Part shown: positions 9,401-9,968 of the stretch, piece by piece | How the letters are laid out: every line of letters begins with the position of its first letter | Position numbering within the stretch: the stretch's first letter is position 1 | NCBI GenBank assembly: GCA_900321865.1 | Contig: ONXP01000039.1 | Span: 1-9,968 of the forward strand | Source of the DNA: an uncultured Elusimicrobia bacterium | Lineage (GTDB): Bacteria; RUG730 | Length of the DNA stretch: 9,968 bases | Reading direction: 5' to 3' | Notes under the pieces: model-generated | Told to the model about the DNA's origin: nothing | Database searches by the model: none | What the model saw: only the letters and a program-made list of their open reading frames with translations | Made by a program: the position numbers and the translations under genes

Positions 9401-9968
9401 TGGGAGCAAGAATATTTTTGGGAAGATAAAAGATAAGCTTAAAAATTCTAAGGGGAATTTGAAAGAAGTTTTAGCAAAGATGAAAGAAAAATTTACTAAA
9501 TTTTTAGATAAAATTAATATTTTAAAAGTAATTTCTAAAAAATCTTTGGAAAAAATTCTGGAAAAATTAGAAAAAATTGCTAGAGGAAAAATTGATTTGG
9601 GAAATGGGAATTTTGAAATAGCGGATTTTGATGTGAACGAGCTTCAATCGGATTTTGAAAAAGACGGCGAAAATTACAAAATAAATTATAGAATTACCGA
9701 GGGATTTTTGAAGATTTTGGGGAAAATTGAAAAATTTTTCGACGGAGACGGAAAAGATTTTAATAAATTTTTGGAAGAAGTTGTTTTGCATGAACAGCTT
9801 GAAAATCTTTATAAAATTATTTTTGGTGAAATTTATGAGAAGAAAAAACTTGAAGATTTAGAACTAGATGCACATAATTTTGCGATGGAGTTTGCTGGGA
9901 CGAGACAGAGGGGATTTTCGAAATCTATTGAAAATTTTGAAATTTTGGAAAACTTGGAGAAAAAATTA
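3..9968 (+). CDS. Internal fragment of a giant multidomain protein, open at both ends
   Basis: A single reading frame (frame 3) runs through the whole window, giving 3322 codons without a stop. In DNA this AT-rich, random sequence would hit TAA, TAG or TGA every few tens of codons, so the frame is certainly coding and intact. Bases 1-2 end an earlier codon. No start codon or ribosome binding site can be assigned because the gene begins upstream, and the stop lies downstream. The protein is very rich in Lys, Glu, Asn, Ile and Phe. In order it carries a GX2H domain end, a charged linker, HE/NY modules, MORN-like repeats, a membrane region, a possible ubiquitin-protease-like region with a coiled coil and a Ser/Glu/Gln repeat, a tandem duplication and a final HE module. 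I do not recognise the whole protein. Its function is unknown; a large surface or membrane-anchored host-interaction protein is one inference from size and modules. Confidence 0.97.
414..1457 (+). other. Protein region: charged, mostly helical linker
   Basis: Residues 138-485 have no recognised fold. The first part, up to about residue 215, is Lys/Asn/Glu-rich and probably disordered. From about 216 (RLQVLSVFSDMGL) hydrophobic residues return, and 295-385 is dominated by Glu/Lys/Arg with Leu/Ile at helical spacing, so a long charged helix or coiled coil is likely. A short hydrophobic patch with FFGGVLGG sits near residues 381-388. Residues 420-485 start to alternate beta-like segments (EIEIEIKDIEI) that lead into the first HE module. 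Codon choice shifts here from G-ending to A-ending codons. Confidence 0.6.
492..524 (+). repeat. 9-bp tandem repeat coding Glu-Lys-Gly
   Basis: The unit GAAAAAGGA occurs three times without mismatch at 492-500, 501-509 and 510-518, followed by a partial GAAAAA. It codes EKG three times then EK (residues 164-175) in frame, at the point where the conserved N-terminal domain gives way to the charged linker. It is far too short to be a collagen-like triple helix. It is a likely length-variable microsatellite. Confidence 0.95.
1458..1766 (+). other. Protein module 1: beta part plus HE...H...W helix pair
   Basis: The module starts with VRHVI (486-490) and a beta-like NFCILLDGR (495-503), then a helix NELLNVFVKHE ending at His540-Glu541. 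It continues with AREYKYEKE, then an Ala/His helix with His558 and His562, and closes with GEYTEW (573-578) and a hydrophobic helix FLICLYNL. The HExxE pattern followed 18 residues later by His could form a metal site, but no zincin family match is claimed. The same order recurs at 2766-3044, including VFVKHE versus IFIKHE, YEKE versus YEKE and GEYTEW versus GEYAEW. This shows that the module is a true internal repeat. I do not know a named family for it. Confidence 0.65.
1668..1691 (+). repeat. 12-bp perfect tandem duplication inside module 1
   Basis: GAAGCACATAAA occurs twice back to back (1668-1679 and 1680-1691), coding EAHK twice at residues 556-563. Removing one copy makes the stretch from the HE site to the GEYxEW motif the same length as in the module at 2766-3044, so the duplication probably arose after the modules diverged. 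It duplicates the candidate metal-ligand His. Confidence 0.9.
2205..2453 (+). other. Protein module 2: degenerate copy, NY in place of HE
   Basis: The segment YDVKYKIDGDSFCVALGK (beta-like) is followed by the helix MLLKAILNYGLEEKY and a later Cys793, Trp809 and FFIKGINAF. Against the module at 2766-3044 it aligns without a gap: Asn775-Tyr776 sits where His969-Glu970 sits, Cys793 matches Cys987, Ala796 matches Ala990 and Trp809 matches Trp1003, a constant offset of 194. The FC(I/V)xL strand also matches module 1. The candidate metal ligands at the helix end are lost, so this copy is probably structural. Homology is inferred from spacing and a handful of identities. Confidence 0.5.
2766..3044 (+). 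other. Protein module 3: HE...C...W copy
   Basis: The module begins IRHEIVKN (922-929) and includes DFYNIFLAEDF, then the helix KIVEIFIKHE ending at His969-Glu970, then YEYEKEGFSLEKAC with Cys987 where module 1 has His558. It then has an Ala/Met/Lys helix and GEYAEWVLIGLEYL (999-1011 core). At the DNA level 2994-3011 matches 1719-1736 at 16 of 18 bases. This is the clearest partner of module 1 and defines the repeat unit. His, Glu and Cys could bind a metal, but this is not shown. Confidence 0.65.
3324..3560 (+). other. Protein module 4: weakly similar degenerate module
   Basis: Residues 1108-1186 show a beta-like FTLDIEEKTLNI, the helix NSKLSNFLTSLKEK, then FLLNNIIASLYLDKEL and a hydrophobic helix YFIFKMIEIYL. 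The order resembles modules 2 and 5, with LLNN (around residue 1146) at the HE position, about 177 residues after the HE site of module 3. No His/Glu pair, Cys or Trp is kept. An (AAT)5 run codes five Asn just before it (3306-3320). The assignment depends on periodicity and helix pattern and needs a profile comparison. Confidence 0.3.
3561..3842 (+). other. Protein region without a recognised domain
   Basis: Residues 1187-1280 link modules 4 and 5. They are acidic and Asn/Lys-rich, with helical stretches such as NLLNIFEKIFKLY and SILEEIKDN. Residues 1249-1260 contain a small Gly/Pro patch, LGLEGPLDY, with the only GGCCCC in this part of the gene. No catalytic motif, signal or membrane segment is visible. 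Confidence 0.6.
3843..4160 (+). other. Protein module 5: degenerate module
   Basis: Residues 1281-1386 read as beta strands IKFNIVY and FQIKYEID, then LSLTKEYYNFLLSLPKEF and the helix IFILTNFIKNNF, with Asn residues (1336, 1340-1341) near the HE position. The YxIxYxID strand resembles YDVKYKID of module 2 and YKINYRIT of the C-terminal module. Cys1360 lies downstream, but no Trp follows. Similarity to the other modules is weak but in the expected place, about 190 residues from module 4. Confidence 0.3.
4590..4830 (+). other. Protein module 6: degenerate module with LNY
   Basis: Residues 1530-1609 show LYFIKSS, then ISKKFLETLQKKYCHLMSY and the helix IVLLNYVIYKL, where Asn1572-Tyr1573 repeats the LNY seen at the HE position of module 2. 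A second hydrophobic helix, AFLKLM, and KILNIILDSF follow. The position is about 232 residues after module 5. The helices are hydrophobic but contain Lys and Asn, so I read them as a folded core and not as membrane spans. Confidence 0.3.
4831..5336 (+). other. Protein region without a recognised domain, before the MORN repeats
   Basis: Residues 1611-1778 are Lys/Glu/Ile/Asn-rich and mainly helical (for example EIEKIKQYNIF, EFINFIIKLLKGFEDG, IKKMIEENPRLKDALEKLE). The last 50 residues turn beta-rich (YNISYDDEG, CTIKIL) and lead directly into the MORN-like stretch. No enzyme motif is visible. Confidence 0.6.
5337..5516 (+). other. Protein region: MORN-like repeats
   Basis: MORN units follow the pattern YxGxxxxGxxxGxGxxxxxxG. 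Here one unit reads YKDGSFYKGEVKKDGN followed by RHGKGFL (residues 1781-1806). A second reads YEGTWNDGEIENSGKIYW (1821-1838), with the typical YEGxW and DG...GK. A further half unit may precede them (LQDGKLDY, 1767-1774). Spacing between the two clear units is extended by an insertion around KKRYPHSNK. MORN repeats are beta-hairpin repeats found in membrane-associated and cytoskeletal proteins of eukaryotes and in many bacterial proteins. Their placement just before a membrane region suits a membrane-proximal role. Confidence 0.65.
5571..5770 (+). other. Protein region: probable membrane segments
   Basis: Three hydrophobic stretches lie close together. The first, residues 1857-1874 (VITSFIFLKIASYLFVVF), has one Lys in its centre. 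The second, 1893-1906, is FIIFSILYVFLIIV. The third, 1907-1922, is PLSFPLAIIILVGTLF and runs on from the second through prolines, so the pair could be a hairpin or one long bent helix. Basic residues (RFIFYKG) follow. This is the only clearly membrane-like part of the window and suggests that the giant protein is anchored in the middle. The third stretch uses CCG, TCG and GCG codons that are rare elsewhere in the gene. Confidence 0.75.
5771..6362 (+). other. Protein region after the membrane segment; unrecognised
   Basis: Residues 1924-2120 begin with a basic amphipathic stretch and a second moderately hydrophobic patch, VKVILSFYIPFSNIY (1963-1977). An aromatic/Gly-rich motif GYQGWGYQHR follows (1985-1994), unusual in this Lys/Asn/Ile protein. 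Residues 2042-2053 are a low-complexity NNDDATAATLTT coded by GAT/GCT/ACT triplets. The rest (GIPIITSANDKF, CIVNTEKTFDELI) looks folded and may be the N-terminal side of the following protease-like region. Confidence 0.5.
6780..6995 (+). other. Protein region: coiled coil
   Basis: Residues 2260-2331 consist almost only of Lys, Glu, Ile, Leu, Asp and Asn, with Ile/Leu at three- and four-residue spacing (EKIIEIEKLFEKK, KIDIYEKIEDVEKKLKDLE). This is the pattern of a long coiled coil. It is followed by a more hydrophobic helix, FKDILVLLKILDL. Local GC is about 10 percent (6 of 60 bases at 6781-6840). It sits between the two ends of the possible protease-like fold, as an insertion would. Confidence 0.7.
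7302..7376 (+). repeat. 15-bp tandem repeat, five copies, coding Ser-x-Glu-Gln-Glu
   Basis: The unit TCATTGGAACAAGAA is repeated five times in frame: 7302-7316 and 7347-7361 are identical, 7317-7331 has one change (GGA), 7332-7346 one change (TCG), and 7362-7376 is a diverged last copy (TCG, TCC). The peptide is SLEQE, SLGQE, SSEQE, SLEQE, SSESE (residues 2434-2458). It is acidic, probably disordered and flanked by more Ser/Asp/Glu. Copy number is likely to vary between strains. Confidence 0.95.
8262..9245 (+). other. Protein region: second, weaker protease-like segment, catalytic residues absent
   Basis: Residues 2756-2772 read NYFGNNRADFSLIFSL. Aligned without gaps to a USP Cys box (NxGNTCYxNSxLQxL) the Gly, first Asn, Ser and last Leu agree, but Arg takes the place of Cys. 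About 290 residues later, 3043-3081 reads YAYASINYHDRNAYAIVVNW...RLLFVKDDGSIPV, which recalls the USP His/Asp box, with Asn3054 at the His position and Asp3075-Asp3076 at the Asp position. The length of about 330 residues is right for a USP core. The 63-bp duplication lies within it, and a single MORN-like LYHGGLYFKDGKIFYNE is at 8778-8828. Matches are few and may be chance in such biased sequence. Confidence 0.18.
8535..8660 (+). repeat. 63-bp tandem duplication (two copies)
   Basis: Bases 8535-8597 and 8598-8660 are adjacent in-frame copies of 63 bp that differ at three positions. They code two 21-residue units that start FIEKFEISLK and FIEIFEISLK and both end SILYKNEL (residues 2845-2865 and 2866-2886). 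The amino acids differ at two sites (Lys/Ile and Ser/Asn), and the third change is silent (AAG/AAA). The near identity shows a recent event. Each unit is probably one amphipathic helix. Confidence 0.95.
9246..9578 (+). other. Protein region: linker and charged helix before the last module
   Basis: Residues 3082-3192 start with HKFDIDAGIENLAILKNFINY and AAFTGNFSIDLFGEK, then become a Lys-rich helix (KIKDKLKNS, VLAKMKEKFTKFLDKI, LEKILEKLEKIA). From about 9380 the DNA is richer in G (GGG, AAG, TTG codons), which marks the end of the AT-extreme centre. No catalytic motif is seen. Confidence 0.55.
9579..9929 (+). other. Protein module 7: C-terminal HE...AH copy
   Basis: Residues 3193-3309 include beta-like NFEIADFDV and YKINYRIT, then the helix FNKFLEEVVLHE ending at His3263-Glu3264, then QLENLYKII and, 28 residues after the first His, DAHNFAMEF with His3291. 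The order (beta part, helix ending V-x-HE, Tyr-containing helix, Ala-His helix) matches modules 1 and 3, with a longer loop and no GEYxEW. Codons are more GC-rich here (33 percent in 9901-9960). Gene and perhaps further modules continue past the window end. Confidence 0.45.

Noticed and set aside
7175-9791. Minus-strand ORFs at 7175-7423 and 9567-9791
   Set aside because: The first only reads the reverse complement of the 15-bp repeat (giving Asp/Ser/Cys repeats), the second opposes the C-terminal HE module. Neither has independent support.
1-9968. Plasmodium- or Dictyostelium-type eukaryotic exon
   Set aside because: AT richness, Asn runs and MORN-like repeats fit, but G-ending codons at the edges, the GX2H domain and the absence of any intron-like break in 10 kb favour a bacterium. 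It is not strictly excluded.

Overview
The window lies wholly inside one very large protein-coding gene. Plus-strand frame 3 is open from position 3 to position 9968: 3322 consecutive codons with no stop, no start that can be chosen and no end. Both termini lie outside the window. No second gene, RNA gene, promoter, terminator, insertion sequence or CRISPR array can be supported. The longer minus-strand ORFs are antisense shadows of this frame. Residue n of the fragment begins at base 3n.

The organism is extremely AT-rich. Coding is dominated by AAA, GAA, AAT, ATA, TTA and TTT, and the coding strand is purine-rich with G far above C. At least ten tryptophans are all TGG and no in-frame TGA occurs, which argues against a TGA=Trp code. 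The small GX2H domain at the start, and my recollection of giant genes in candidate bacterial phyla such as Omnitrophota and Elusimicrobiota, make a low-GC, possibly host-associated bacterium my best guess. This is inference. A eukaryote with a very AT-rich genome is not excluded by sequence alone.

Layout along the protein. (1) 3-413: the end of a conserved-looking domain with an RN...GGYH signature like the C-terminal part of TIKI/TraB-type domains, written in relatively G-rich codons. (2) 414-1457: a charged Lys/Glu linker, largely helical, with a short 9-bp tandem repeat. (3) 1458-4830: about six degenerate modules spaced roughly 180-235 residues apart. Each has a beta-rich part, then a helix ending at an HE, NY or NN site; three also keep a later His/Cys and a Trp. 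(4) 5337-5516: MORN-like repeats, followed directly by a hydrophobic membrane region (5571-5770). (5) 5955-8110: a region whose Cys-box-like and Asp-box-like ends recall ubiquitin-specific proteases, interrupted by a coiled coil and a Ser/Glu/Gln repeat. (6) 8262-9245: a weaker, catalytically degenerate segment of similar layout that contains a recent 63-bp tandem duplication. (7) 9579-9929: another HE...AH module in more GC-rich codons.

Taken together this looks like a giant, repeat-built, probably membrane-anchored protein with eukaryote-like modules. Its AT-extreme middle is diverging and growing by tandem duplication, while the two ends are more conserved in appearance. Function is unknown, and all domain names except MORN are tentative.
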